A stretch of DNA of 7,896 nt from an uncultured Candidatus Melainabacteria bacterium (GTDB taxonomy: Bacteria; Cyanobacteriota; Vampirovibrionia; Gastranaerophilales; Gastranaerophilaceae). Shown here piece after piece: positions 1 through 7,149 of this stretch. A program made the position numbers and the translations under genes. The stretch covers positions 1 to 7,896 of the forward strand of contig CAKURN010000060.1 in the NCBI GenBank assembly GCA_934675695.1, in the 5' to 3' direction. The notes under the pieces are model-generated. The model was not told the DNA's origin. It worked only from the letters and a program-made list of their open reading frames with translations, and did no database searches. The first letter of the stretch is position 1, and every line of letters starts with the position of its first letter.

Positions 1-3000
1 TTCAGGCCTAAAGAAATAAAAAATATCATAATCAATACAAAAACAAACAATGTAGAAACTAATGCAAATCAATTGGCTTTTGCAAAGAAACTTGTTTTTG
101 ACAAAAATCTTGATTTTAAAAGCATAGTTGGCATTTTATATAACACATCATCTGAAAATAAAAAAATAAATCTTAACCAAATAGAATTTGTAGACAAATT
201 AATAGAAAATAAAAAATACAAAACAGAAGACATAAAAGACATTTTATCTGCTACAAATTCTACTCAAGAAGACATAAATTCATCTCAGATAGAACTTTTT
301 AGCAGATTAGATAAAAAAGGAAATTTTGACATTAAAGATATAATTTCGATTTTGTTTGGCACAAAAACAAATGAAATTGAAATAAATAGAGCCCAAAACG
401 AATTTTTAAATGAACTTTTAAATAACAAAAAAATTAACAACAAAAATATCGGAGATATCCTAATTGCAACAAATTCTACAGATGAAGAAGTAAACACCAA
501 CCAAATTGCCTTTTTTAATGAACTATTTAAAAAATGTTACAAAGATGAAGACATTAGCGGCATTCTATATTATACAAACAGCAATAACAAAAACGTAAAC
601 ACTCAACAAATTTCTTTTGTAAAAAATTTAATAAAAAATAGCAATTTTGATAACCAAGATATTAGTAACATTTTAAAAACAATAAGATTCAGCAATATGA
701 GCTTGTTTTTGTCAGAAGAAAATTTTAATACAGAAGATATCGCACTAAAAAAAATAGCTCTAGCAACAGAATTAACAAAAAACAACAGATTTTCTACAGA
801 TGAAATAAACAAGATTTTTTCTGACACGATTTCTGTTGACAAAGATATCAATTTAAGACAACTGGATTTAGCAATAGAACTTGTAAAAAATACAGATTTT
901 GACACTAAAGAAATAAAAGATATTTTGCATAGCACAACTGCAAAAAGCAAAAATATCACCCTAAATCAAATAACTTTTGCAATAAATCTAATAAAAAACA
1001 ACGATTTCACGAGCAAAGAAACAAAAGATTTGCTATTAACAACACGAGCAGATGATGATGACATAAATTCAGCTAAAATATTTTTAGTAAACAATTTAAT
1101 TGGAAAAAACAGATTTGATACAGAAGATATAAAAAACATAGTATTTTCAGCAACTTCAGACAACAAAAAAATTAATTCAAATCAAATTTCTCTCGTATTA
1201 GAACTTTTAAAAAATGAAAAATTCAACGGTGAAGACATTGCTCTTATTTCTTATGCTACAAAATCAGATAATGAAAAAATAAATTCTTCTCAAGTAGAAT
1301 TTGCAAGAGAACTTATAGAAAATAAAAATTTTAATGGCGACAATATCTGGAATATATTGTATTACGGTACAAAATCAGATAACGAAAAAATAAATTTTAA
1401 CCAAATAACATTTGCAAGAAATTATCTTATCTATAATAGCAAATTCAATAATAAAGATATAGGGCTTGTTTTAGCTTCGATAAATTCTGATAATATCAAA
1501 ACCAACATAAACCAAATGCAACTAGCAAACGAACTAATTAGAAACAGCAAATTCAACAGCAAAGACATTAGTTTTATTTTGTACGGTACAAATTCAAACA
1601 ACGACGAAATTAATTCTATGCAAATAGAATTAACAAGAAAACTCGCTAAAGATGAAAGATTTAATCGTGAAAACGTCAAAAAAGCTTTGCTTTTAACAAA
1701 ATCACCCAATATTTTTGTAATATTAAACCAAATTGATTTTGCAAACGAACTAATAAAAAGAGGAAAATTCAGTGCGAATGATATCTGCAATATTTTAAAA
1801 GGCACAAATTCAAAAAATCAAGAAATAAATCAATTGCAGATGGAATTTTTCGATAAACTGGACAAAAGCGGAAAATTCAACCAAGAATTTAGCTACAAAT
1901 TCAATGGCGAAGACATTGGAGATATTTTAGTCGGGCTAAATTCAGACGACTTAGAAGATTACAAATCTAGGGTAAAAGACGCAACAGTATTTTTAAGAGA
2001 AATTGATGAAGAAAATAGAAGAATAGCAAAAGTCCAAGCAATAGGTATGATAATGGGAAGGGATTCAATTACTTTTCCTGACATTATAAAATTGCAATAT
2101 TGTTTGGGCTACGATAATGTAATAAAATTAAAAAACCAAGATATCGTTGTAGCTTGTAAATTAATAGGTTTATACAAAGCAAACGACATTAATGAAATTC
2201 CTCTGGAAGAAAAGAAAAACATAATAAGAGGGCTCATTCAATGCAACGACGGGTGTTTTAAAGTATCTAGTCAACTCAAAAAATTCTACCCGTTAGTTCC
2301 AACAACGCAAGAAGAATATTGTTCTCTGCTCCCAAAACTCGTAAAATCACTGGGTATTGAAACACAAGAATTAACCGAAGAAGAAATAAACAAATTCAAT
2401 TCAGCGATTTTTGATTTAGCAAATAACATATCAACAATCCCTGATGAAGACTTTAGCAAAATAAAAATTCAACAAGAATATCCAAAAAGCGAATTTATAA
2501 AAGATGTTCTTAATATTATAGGAAATTTGCCAACAGATGAGCAACAAAAAGTCTATGATTATTTTGGTTTTGAATTAAACAAAATAGATAAAAGAAAGAA
2601 AAGTAACGAAAATCCGGAAAACAACTACACAATAACAGGTTACCCAATCAATATTAACAACGGAAAAAAACTGGCAAAAATCAAAAACCAAAAAACAAAA
2701 GAAACTATAGAAAAATTAAGACCACTTGTTATAAAATATTCTGAAAACAATAAAATATCGATAGATGGAATTTTCCAAAAAGAAAATATTGAACATACAT
2801 TAAACACTATCGTTAAGTATTTGCCTGAATTTCAACCTGCAATAGGAAAAATTCAACACAGAACCCACAAATACGACATATCGCTTCATAGCTTAAAAGT
2901 AATGCAAAAAATAGTTCAAAATCCTGAATTTAACAAACTCGATACTTCAGATAAAAAACTTCTGCTTTTAGCTTCTTTACTTCATGATTTATCTAAAGCA

Positions 3001-4212
3001 GAAGCAAAAACTGACCCGTTCCATGCGGATAATTCTTCGCTAGATGCATTCTATATATCAAAAAAATTCAATTTAACTCGTGATGAAGAATTGAAGTTGT
3101 ATTCTTTGATAAAAAACCACGAATGGCTCGCATACGTAAACAATAGCGAGCTATCAGAAGAAGAAAGACTCAAAAAACAACAGTCTGTAGCGTTTGATTT
3201 ACAGTATGACAATTTGTTTGATATGTCAAAAATGTTTACAGTTGCTGATTTAAAAGCAGTCAAAACAGATGATGAATTTTACAATAGATTCAAAGATGCT
3301 TTTATCTATAATAGTGACAAAATTGATAATCTAATTAAAGAACTAAAAACCACTCAACCACTTCTTCCTGTAACAAAATTTCCAACAGCAAGCAGAATCA
3401 ACGAAGCAATTACATTTGTAAATCCTGATGGAACAACCAATCTAAAAGGAATCTACAAAACAAAAGAAGGGCTCGTCGTTATTCGATTTAATGAAGTCGA
3501 AAATTCGACTTGGGAAAAAATAGGATTTAATAAAGGCACAATATCAAAAGGTATCACTATAGAAAGTCCAACAAATGAAAAAATCAACACAGGAAATATC
3601 CACTTTTTTGTTCATGGTTTAGAATACGAAAACCAACTAAGCAAATTTGACGCTTTTTCTTTGCCTGATTCTGATGCATTGTTATCAGTAACATATTCAG
3701 AAAGACCTGAATCAAAAACAAGATTCTATAGAACACAAGGCGTTATTGTAGATGCTGAAACAAAATATATCTATGGCGGAGGTGAAAGCAACGCCGGTTC
3801 CGGCTGTAAAAAAAGCATAAACAATTTTAAGAAGAACTATATTTTTGATGGAAAAAGAAACAAAGATAGAATATTTATATCACAATTAATCAAAGAAACT
3901 CTAGGATTAAACAATGAAGAATATCTTGATTTTGTTCAAAAAAATAAAAACAAAGCTTTTGATGAAATCGAAGAAAAAGAAGCTATTGCACTAATAAAAG
4001 CGTTTTCTTGCATAGATTCAAACAATAGAGTCGGAAATAGAGAATACAACGAAATGTACCTTTCAAACCCAAAGATTATGGCAGTATTTGCTTATCCTCA
4101 AAATCCAAACAATATAATTGGCGACACTATGGAATTTGTGGATTCACAAAGTGATTTTTTGAAAAAATACGCAATAAATCACGATAACCCAATGGTAGTT
4201 TTCGGAGATTAA
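1..4212 (+). CDS. Partial giant helical-repeat protein with HD phosphohydrolase-like domain and unassigned C-terminal domain
   Basis: The frame is open from base 1, so the true start lies upstream. The first in-frame start-like codon, TTG at 73, falls inside a repeat unit and is not a credible start. The 1403 visible residues (numbered from base 1) divide into four parts. Residues 1-626 are tandem repeats of about 36 residues. Residues 627-950 are a helical linker. Residues 953-1083 are an HD domain with H963, the H995-D996 pair followed by K999 (LLHDLSK), H1008, H1040 (IKNHEWL) and D1083, a spacing that recalls the HD domain of CCA-adding tRNA nucleotidyltransferases. Residues about 1120-1403 are a domain I do not recognise. 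HD domains usually bind metal and hydrolyse phosphoesters or nucleotides; the substrate here is unknown. The repeats probably form a solenoid for binding a protein or other partner. Localisation cannot be judged without the N-terminus. The stop is followed by a 76-base gap and a new promoter, so the gene is probably not part of the downstream sugar operon. Confidence 0.85.
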   Translation, partial: FRPKEIKNIIINTKTNNVETNANQLAFAKKLVFDKNLDFKSIVGILYNTSSENKKINLNQIEFVDKLIENKKYKTEDIKDILSATNSTQEDINSSQIELFSRLDKKGNFDIKDIISILFGTKTNEIEINRAQNEFLNELLNNKKINNKNIGDILIATNSTDEEVNTNQIAFFNELFKKCYKDEDISGILYYTNSNNKNVNTQQISFVKNLIKNSNFDNQDISNILKTIRFSNMSLFLSEENFNTEDIALKKIALATELTKNNRFSTDEINKIFSDTISVDKDINLRQLDLAIELVKNTDFDTKEIKDILHSTTAKSKNITLNQITFAINLIKNNDFTSKETKDLLLTTRADDDDINSAKIFLVNNLIGKNRFDTEDIKNIVFSATSDNKKINSNQISLVLELLKNEKFNGEDIALISYATKSDNEKINSSQVEFARELIENKNFNGDNIWNILYYGTKSDNEKINFNQITFARNYLIYNSKFNNKDIGLVLASINSDNIKTNINQMQLANELIRNSKFNSKDISFILYGTNSNNDEINSMQIELTRKLAKDERFNRENVKKALLLTKSPNIFVILNQIDFANELIKRGKFSANDICNILKGTNSKNQEINQLQMEFFDKLDKSGKFNQEFSYKFNGEDIGDILVGLNSDDLEDYKSRVKDATVFLREIDEENRRIAKVQAIGMIMGRDSITFPDIIKLQYCLGYDNVIKLKNQDIVVACKLIGLYKANDINEIPLEEKKNIIRGLIQCNDGCFKVSSQLKKFYPLVPTTQEEYCSLLPKLVKSLGIETQELTEEEINKFNSAIFDLANNISTIPDEDFSKIKIQQEYPKSEFIKDVLNIIGNLPTDEQQKVYDYFGFELNKIDKRKKSNENPENNYTITGYPININNGKKLAKIKNQKTKETIEKLRPLVIKYSENNKISIDGIFQKENIEHTLNTIVKYLPEFQPAIGKIQHRTHKYDISLHSLKVMQKIVQNPEFNKLDTSDKKLLLLASLLHDLSKAEAKTDPFHADNSSLDAFYISKKFNLTRDEELKLYSLIKNHEWLAYVNNSELSEEERLKKQQSVAFDLQYDNLFDMSKMFTVADLKAVKTDDEFYNRFKDAFIYNSDKIDNLIKELKTTQPLLPVTKFPTASRINEAITFVNPDGTTNLKGIYKTKEGLVVIRFNEVENSTWEKIGFNKGTISKGITIESPTNEKINTGNIHFFVHGLEYENQLSKFDAFSLPDSDALLSVTYSERPESKTRFYRTQGVIVDAETKYIYGGGESNAGSGCKKSINNFKKNYIFDGKRNKDRIFISQLIKETLGLNNEEYLDFVQKNKNKAFDEIEEKEAIALIKAFSCIDSNNRVGNREYNEMYLSNPKIMAVFAYPQNPNNIIGDTMEFVDSQSDFLKKYAINHDNPMVVFGD
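112..1878 (+). repeat. Sixteen tandem protein-coding repeats, about 108 bp (36 aa) each
   Basis: Units begin at 112, 220, 328, 436, 541, 649, 793, 901, 1009, 1117, 1225, 1333, 1447, 1555, 1663 and 1771. Twelve of the first fifteen spacings are exactly 108 bases, and the last unit (1771-1878) is also 108. The exceptions are 105 (unit 4), 144 (unit 6, a 12-residue insertion) and 114 (unit 12). The within-unit pattern is I5, I8-L9, T12, S/N14, I19-N20, Q23-I24, F26, L30-I31, N33, F36, meaning a short helix, a polar loop and a longer helix. A partial unit (1-111) precedes the array. A degenerate unit follows it after an eight-residue insertion (from about 1903). At DNA level most units have diverged, so this is an old array. 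I do not recognise the repeat as TPR, PPR, ARM or LRR; an unlisted alpha-solenoid type is my inference. Confidence 0.9.
2857..3249 (+). other. HD-type phosphohydrolase-like domain within the giant protein
   Basis: Predicted metal ligands are all present in order: His963, preceded by the HKYD stretch at 956-959, then the His995-Asp996 doublet with Lys999, His1008, His1040 and Asp1083. This order (H, HD, H, H, D) is typical of the wider HD superfamily, and the YD-x-x-x-H start resembles HD domains attached to CCA-adding enzymes. No nucleotidyltransferase head domain is seen in front of it; the repeat array and linker take that place. An active hydrolase is inferred from the intact ligands, not shown. 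Confidence 0.8.
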
Positions 4213-4217
4213 TTAAT

Positions 4218-4246
4218 TTTATATATTAAAGTATTTGTGATACAAT
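4218..4246 (+). promoter_or_regulatory. Candidate sigma70-type promoter with extended -10 for the polysaccharide operon
   Basis: A TG at 4238-4239, one base, then TACAAT at 4241-4246 gives a good extended -10. A weak -35 (TTTATA, 4218-4223, four of six matches) sits 17 bases upstream. It lies in the 76-base gap before the first glycosyltransferase, leaving a short leader of about 35 bases. In such A+T-rich DNA a -10-like match is easy to find by chance; its placement in the only real gap of the window is the stronger argument. No factor-independent terminator for the upstream gene is visible in this gap. Confidence 0.5.
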
Positions 4247-4288
4247 ATTTCCAAAGATTTTAGTATTTTACAAGCAAAAAGAGGAAGA

Positions 4289-5206
4289 ATGTTATTATTT
4301 TCGCCAATAAAACAAATTTTAAATTTAGTTAAAAAAATTTGTCTAGAGACTTTTGTGCCAAATAGAAGAATAAGAAAAATTTTAAAAGGGCAAGTTGTAC
4401 AAAACTACCTAAAAAAATACGTTAAACAAACAATCAAAAAAAACAAAAATGCGACTTTAGAATTTGAAGAAATAAAAGACTATACAATTTGGCAATTTTG
4501 GGACAAAGGAATAGAAAATGCACCTGAAATCGTTAAAAAATGCACAGAAAGCATAGATAAATACGAACCAAACAAAAAACACATCATTTTAAATTTAGAT
4601 AACATTAAAGATTATGTTGAAATTCCAGAAAGATACTACAAACTCTTAAAATCAGGAAAAATTGCAATGGCAAATTTTTCTGACATATTAAGAACACTAT
4701 TACTGGATAAATATGGCGGTTGCTGGATAGATTCTACAGTGCTATTGACAGACAAATTGCCAAAATACATTGTTGAGTCTGATTTTTTTGTATTCAAAAA
4801 TTACCAAAATTCAGATTTAGACGGCTTAAATATGGCAAGCTACTTCATTCATTCAAAACCAAATAACAAGGTTTTAAAAGATTTGATAGATACAATAGAC
4901 AATTACTGGGACGACAATAATTTTAATATTAACTACTTCTTGTATTTACATGCTTTTACGCTTCTTACTACTCTTGATAAAAAAGACAAAGAAATCTTTG
5001 ATAATATTCCATTTGTTAGTTTTATTCCCGTTCAACATTTTCAAAACGAATTAATGAACAATTTCGACGAAAAGAAGTGGAATGCAATAAAATCAACGAC
5101 TTCAATTCACAAATTGTCATTTAAGACTAAAGTTTTAGGTCTAAATAACAACAAAAACACAAAAAATACATTTTATGAAAAACTATTAAAAGGAGAATTG
5201 TCTTAA
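4289..5206 (+). CDS. Caps_synth / GT32-like glycosyltransferase
   Basis: The 305-residue product looks like a capsular-polysaccharide-type glycosyltransferase (Pfam Caps_synth, related to the GT32 'DXD sugar' group). It has the family's opening motif IWQFWDKG at 67-74, followed by APEIVKKC at 78-85. The nucleotide-sugar site follows: FSDILR at 130-135 and GGCWIDST at 143-150, where family members typically carry a GG-x-W-x-D-x-T version of the DXD motif. A C-terminal IHKLSFK (273-279) fits the conserved late His-Lys. Residues 1-55 form a basic, partly hydrophobic lead-in that may lie along the inner membrane; no clear signal peptide or full membrane span is seen. The role is transfer of a sugar from an activated donor to a growing glycan in the cytoplasm; donor and acceptor are unknown. 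The ATG has a GAGG at 4281-4284, only four bases away, a rather short spacing, but no better start is nearby. It is the first gene of a four-gene run. Confidence 0.85.
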   Translation: MLLFSPIKQILNLVKKICLETFVPNRRIRKILKGQVVQNYLKKYVKQTIKKNKNATLEFEEIKDYTIWQFWDKGIENAPEIVKKCTESIDKYEPNKKHIILNLDNIKDYVEIPERYYKLLKSGKIAMANFSDILRTLLLDKYGGCWIDSTVLLTDKLPKYIVESDFFVFKNYQNSDLDGLNMASYFIHSKPNNKVLKDLIDTIDNYWDDNNFNINYFLYLHAFTLLTTLDKKDKEIFDNIPFVSFIPVQHFQNELMNNFDEKKWNAIKSTTSIHKLSFKTKVLGLNNNKNTKNTFYEKLLKGELS

Positions 5207-5208
5207 TG
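5190..5208 (+). promoter_or_regulatory. Ribosome binding site and TAATG stop-start overlap (translational coupling)
   Basis: AAGGAG at 5190-5195 lies inside the end of the upstream glycosyltransferase gene, ten bases before the ATG at 5206. The upstream TAA (5204-5206) shares its last base with this ATG. The arrangement fixes the start of the GT8 gene and suggests coupled translation. Confidence 0.8.
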
Positions 5209-6168
5209 AATAGTATCGCCGTATGTTTAAGTTCAGATAACAACTACGTGCAACATTTGGCTGCAACAATTTCTTCTATCTTAAAAAACAAAAACAATGA
5301 AGATTTTATAAATATCTACATTTTAGATGGCGGAATAAATGAAGAAAACAGGGCAAAACTTCTTTCTTTCCAAAAAAAATACGATTGCAAAATCGAATTT
5401 TTAAAACCGGATTTTGAAAAACTGAAAAATTGCAGCACCTACAATAGTAGCTACATAACACTTGCTGCTTACAATCGTCTTTTGATACCGGATATTATAC
5501 AAAATGAAGATAGAATAATTTACCTTGATTGTGATATTATCGTTAGAAAATCTTTAATTGAATTGTTTAATTCAAATTTCAACAACAATTTAATTCTTGG
5601 CGTTTTAGATGTAGGCAATGCTTCCGGTGCCGAAAGATTGAATTTACCATTATACATAAATTCAGGAGTATTGTTGTTTAATTCAAAACAAATGAGAGAA
5701 GAAAACACAGTAGCCAAGTTTTTTGACTTTATACAAAATGACAAAAACACAATCCAAAACCATGATCAAGATATCATAAATTGCGTATGCAAAAATAGAA
5801 TAGGCATAATAGAAAATTCATACAACACACAAGTAATCTACAATAACAACAATGATTTTGAAAAAATAAAAGACCCAACGATACTTCATTTTATTTCTCC
5901 CAAAAAACCTTGGATATTATATAAACCCCTAAATTACACTCATTGGGAAAAAGAATACTTTAATTCACTAAAAGACACGCCTTGGGAAAATTTTGTTAAA
6001 TATTACAACAACAAGAAAAAATTGTATTTTTTAGCAAATTTATTTTATCCGACAGGAAGGACAAAAAACCTGCTTCGTTCAATTTTTTCTGTAAAAAATA
6101 CACCCGATAGAACGCACAAAATAATTACAATTTTAGGAATAAAAATAAAGAAAAAATACAAAATCTAA
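5206..6168 (+). CDS. Glycosyltransferase family 8 protein
   Basis: This 320-residue protein is a GT8 (LgtC/glycogenin-type, retaining, GT-A fold) glycosyltransferase. It opens with IAVCLSSDNNY (4-14), the nucleotide-binding beta strand. RIIYLDCDIIV (103-113) carries the metal-binding DXD as D108-C-D110. YINSGVLLFN (150-159) is the family's NSG acceptor-side loop, and NHDQD (185-189) matches the conserved DQD. HFISPKKPW (228-236) is the late H-x-x-G-x-x-KPW motif, here with Ser231 in place of the usual Gly. After the catalytic part, a tail of about 50 residues ends in a short hydrophobic strand and a very basic stretch (TILGIKIKKKYKI, 308-320), likely to hold the enzyme to the membrane or to other synthesis proteins. 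It uses a nucleotide sugar, usually UDP-linked. GT8 includes glucosyl-, galactosyl-, xylosyl- and glucuronosyltransferases, so the exact sugar is open. The start overlaps the stop of the previous gene. Confidence 0.92.
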   Translation: MNSIAVCLSSDNNYVQHLAATISSILKNKNNEDFINIYILDGGINEENRAKLLSFQKKYDCKIEFLKPDFEKLKNCSTYNSSYITLAAYNRLLIPDIIQNEDRIIYLDCDIIVRKSLIELFNSNFNNNLILGVLDVGNASGAERLNLPLYINSGVLLFNSKQMREENTVAKFFDFIQNDKNTIQNHDQDIINCVCKNRIGIIENSYNTQVIYNNNNDFEKIKDPTILHFISPKKPWILYKPLNYTHWEKEYFNSLKDTPWENFVKYYNNKKKLYFLANLFYPTGRTKNLLRSIFSVKNTPDRTHKIITILGIKIKKKYKI

Positions 6169-6178
6169 ATAAGATTTT
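6160..6178 (+). repeat. Small inverted repeat spanning the GT8 stop codon
   Basis: Arms AAAATCT (6160-6166) and AGATTTT (6172-6178) pair perfectly around a five-base AAATA loop. The stem has only one G-C pair and is followed by A residues, not T, on the + strand, so it is not a convincing terminator for this operon. It ends five bases before the AAGGA ribosome site of the next gene and could at most be a weak RNA hairpin between the two cistrons. It may be chance in A+T-rich DNA. Confidence 0.3.
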
Positions 6179-6192
6179 AAAAAAGGAAACAA

Positions 6193-7149
6193 ATGAAAAC
6201 TATTCTTGTTACTGGAGGAACAGGTTTTATTGGTTCAAACCTGATTAAAAAATTAATTCAAGACGAAAACAACAACATAATCTGTATAGATAACAACTAC
6301 ACAGGCGATTTAAACAATTTAAAAGAACTCTTAGATAATAAAAGATTTAGATTTATTGATTTTGATATTATCAATCCTTTTGAAACGAATGAAAAAATAG
6401 ATGAAATATACAATCTGGCATGTCCCGCTTCTCCTCCGTTTTACCAAGGAGATAGAGCGATTTTTACAACCAAAACTTGCGTTTTAGGGGCACTAAATAT
6501 GCTTGAATTAGCAAAAAAGAATAACGCCAAAATTCTTCAATCGTCTACATCAGAAATTTATGGCGAACCGCTCATTCACCCACAAACCGAACAATATCGA
6601 GGAAACGTCAACCCGATTGGCGTTAGGGCTTGTTACGATGAAGGCAAAAGATGTGCAGAAAGTTTGTTTTTTGATTACCAAAGAATACACAACGTAAAAA
6701 TCAAGTTAATTAGAATATTTAATACTTATGGCCCATATATGAACCCAAAAGACGGTAGAGTAGTTTCAAATTTCATTTGCCAAGCACTTCAAAATAAAGG
6801 CTTAACTGTTTATGGAGATGGTTTACAGACTCGTTCTTTTTGTTTTGTTGATGATTTAATTGATGTTATTATTAAAATGATGGCAAGCGATGATGATTTC
6901 TTTGGTCCGGTAAACACTGGAAATCCGGAAGAATTTACGATTAAAAAATTGGCTCAACTTGTTATTAAAAAAATCAACAAAAATCTAAAAATAATCTACA
7001 AAGATTTGCCGCAAGATGACCCAAAACAAAGAAAACCGGATATAACGCTTGCTAAAACAAAATTAAATTGGCAGCCAAAAACCTGCCTAGATAAAGGTTT
7101 AGACAGAACAATAGAATATTTTGATAAAAAATTAAAAGGAAAAATATAA
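6193..7149 (+). CDS. uxs: UDP-glucuronate decarboxylase (UDP-xylose synthase)
   Basis: The 318-residue enzyme is an extended short-chain dehydrogenase/reductase that converts UDP-glucuronate to UDP-xylose with bound NAD, in the cytoplasm. The Rossmann motif TGGTGFIG is at 7-14 with Asp33 ending the second strand. The UXS signature is clear: YNLACPASPP (73-82), the catalytic STSE (118-121), NPIGVRACYDEGKR (140-153) with the Tyr148-x3-Lys152 pair, RIFNTYGP (174-181), DGRVVSNF (187-194), YGDGLQTRSF (207-216) and QRKPDI (279-284), whose Arg280 matches the arginine needed for decarboxylation in this family. The Thr-Ser-Glu plus Arg combination argues against a 4-epimerase, which normally has a serine-rich SSS-type motif. 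Some usual residues differ: Phe83 replaces the His of PxHYQ, Tyr182 replaces the Arg of YGPRM, and Asp39 follows TG where Arg is common. AAGGA at 6183-6187 sits five bases before the ATG. Its substrate is made by the next gene, which begins directly after its stop. Confidence 0.93.
   Translation: MKTILVTGGTGFIGSNLIKKLIQDENNNIICIDNNYTGDLNNLKELLDNKRFRFIDFDIINPFETNEKIDEIYNLACPASPPFYQGDRAIFTTKTCVLGALNMLELAKKNNAKILQSSTSEIYGEPLIHPQTEQYRGNVNPIGVRACYDEGKRCAESLFFDYQRIHNVKIKLIRIFNTYGPYMNPKDGRVVSNFICQALQNKGLTVYGDGLQTRSFCFVDDLIDVIIKMMASDDDFFGPVNTGNPEEFTIKKLAQLVIKKINKNLKIIYKDLPQDDPKQRKPDITLAKTKLNWQPKTCLDKGLDRTIEYFDKKLKGKI
7134..7140 (+). promoter_or_regulatory. Ribosome binding site selecting the GTG start of ugd
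   Basis: AAAAGGA lies within the last codons of uxs, nine bases before the GTG at 7150. The GTG-initiated protein begins exactly at the conserved Rossmann strand of UDP-glucose dehydrogenases, so this start is preferred over the internal ATG at about 7213, which would remove the NAD-binding loop. Confidence 0.75.

Noticed and set aside
73..75. TTG at 73 as the start of the giant gene
   Set aside because: The frame is open to base 1 and codons before it (1-72) encode the preceding part of the same repeat pattern, so the real start is upstream.
285..1805. Several minus-strand open frames of 66-124 codons
   Set aside because: They lie antisense to the repeat array, recur with its periodicity, are Ser/Phe/Leu-rich as expected from the complement of Asn/Lys/Glu codons, and show no domain.
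112..1878. Periodic 108-base pattern as a CRISPR array
   Set aside because: The repetition is at protein level with diverged DNA, in a continuous coding frame, without short identical repeats and unique spacers.
3051..3263. Minus-strand open frame inside the HD region
   Set aside because: It is antisense to conserved HD-domain codons and has no recognisable motif or ribosome site.
4436..4443. A8 runs (also at 747-754 and 5382-5389) as phase-variation switches
   Set aside because: Runs of eight A are expected by chance in Lys/Asn-rich, A+T-rich genes, and all frames are intact; no longer or G/C tract is present.
5520..5750. Minus-strand open frame of 76 codons
   Set aside because: It lies wholly antisense to the conserved GT8 core and looks like a shadow.
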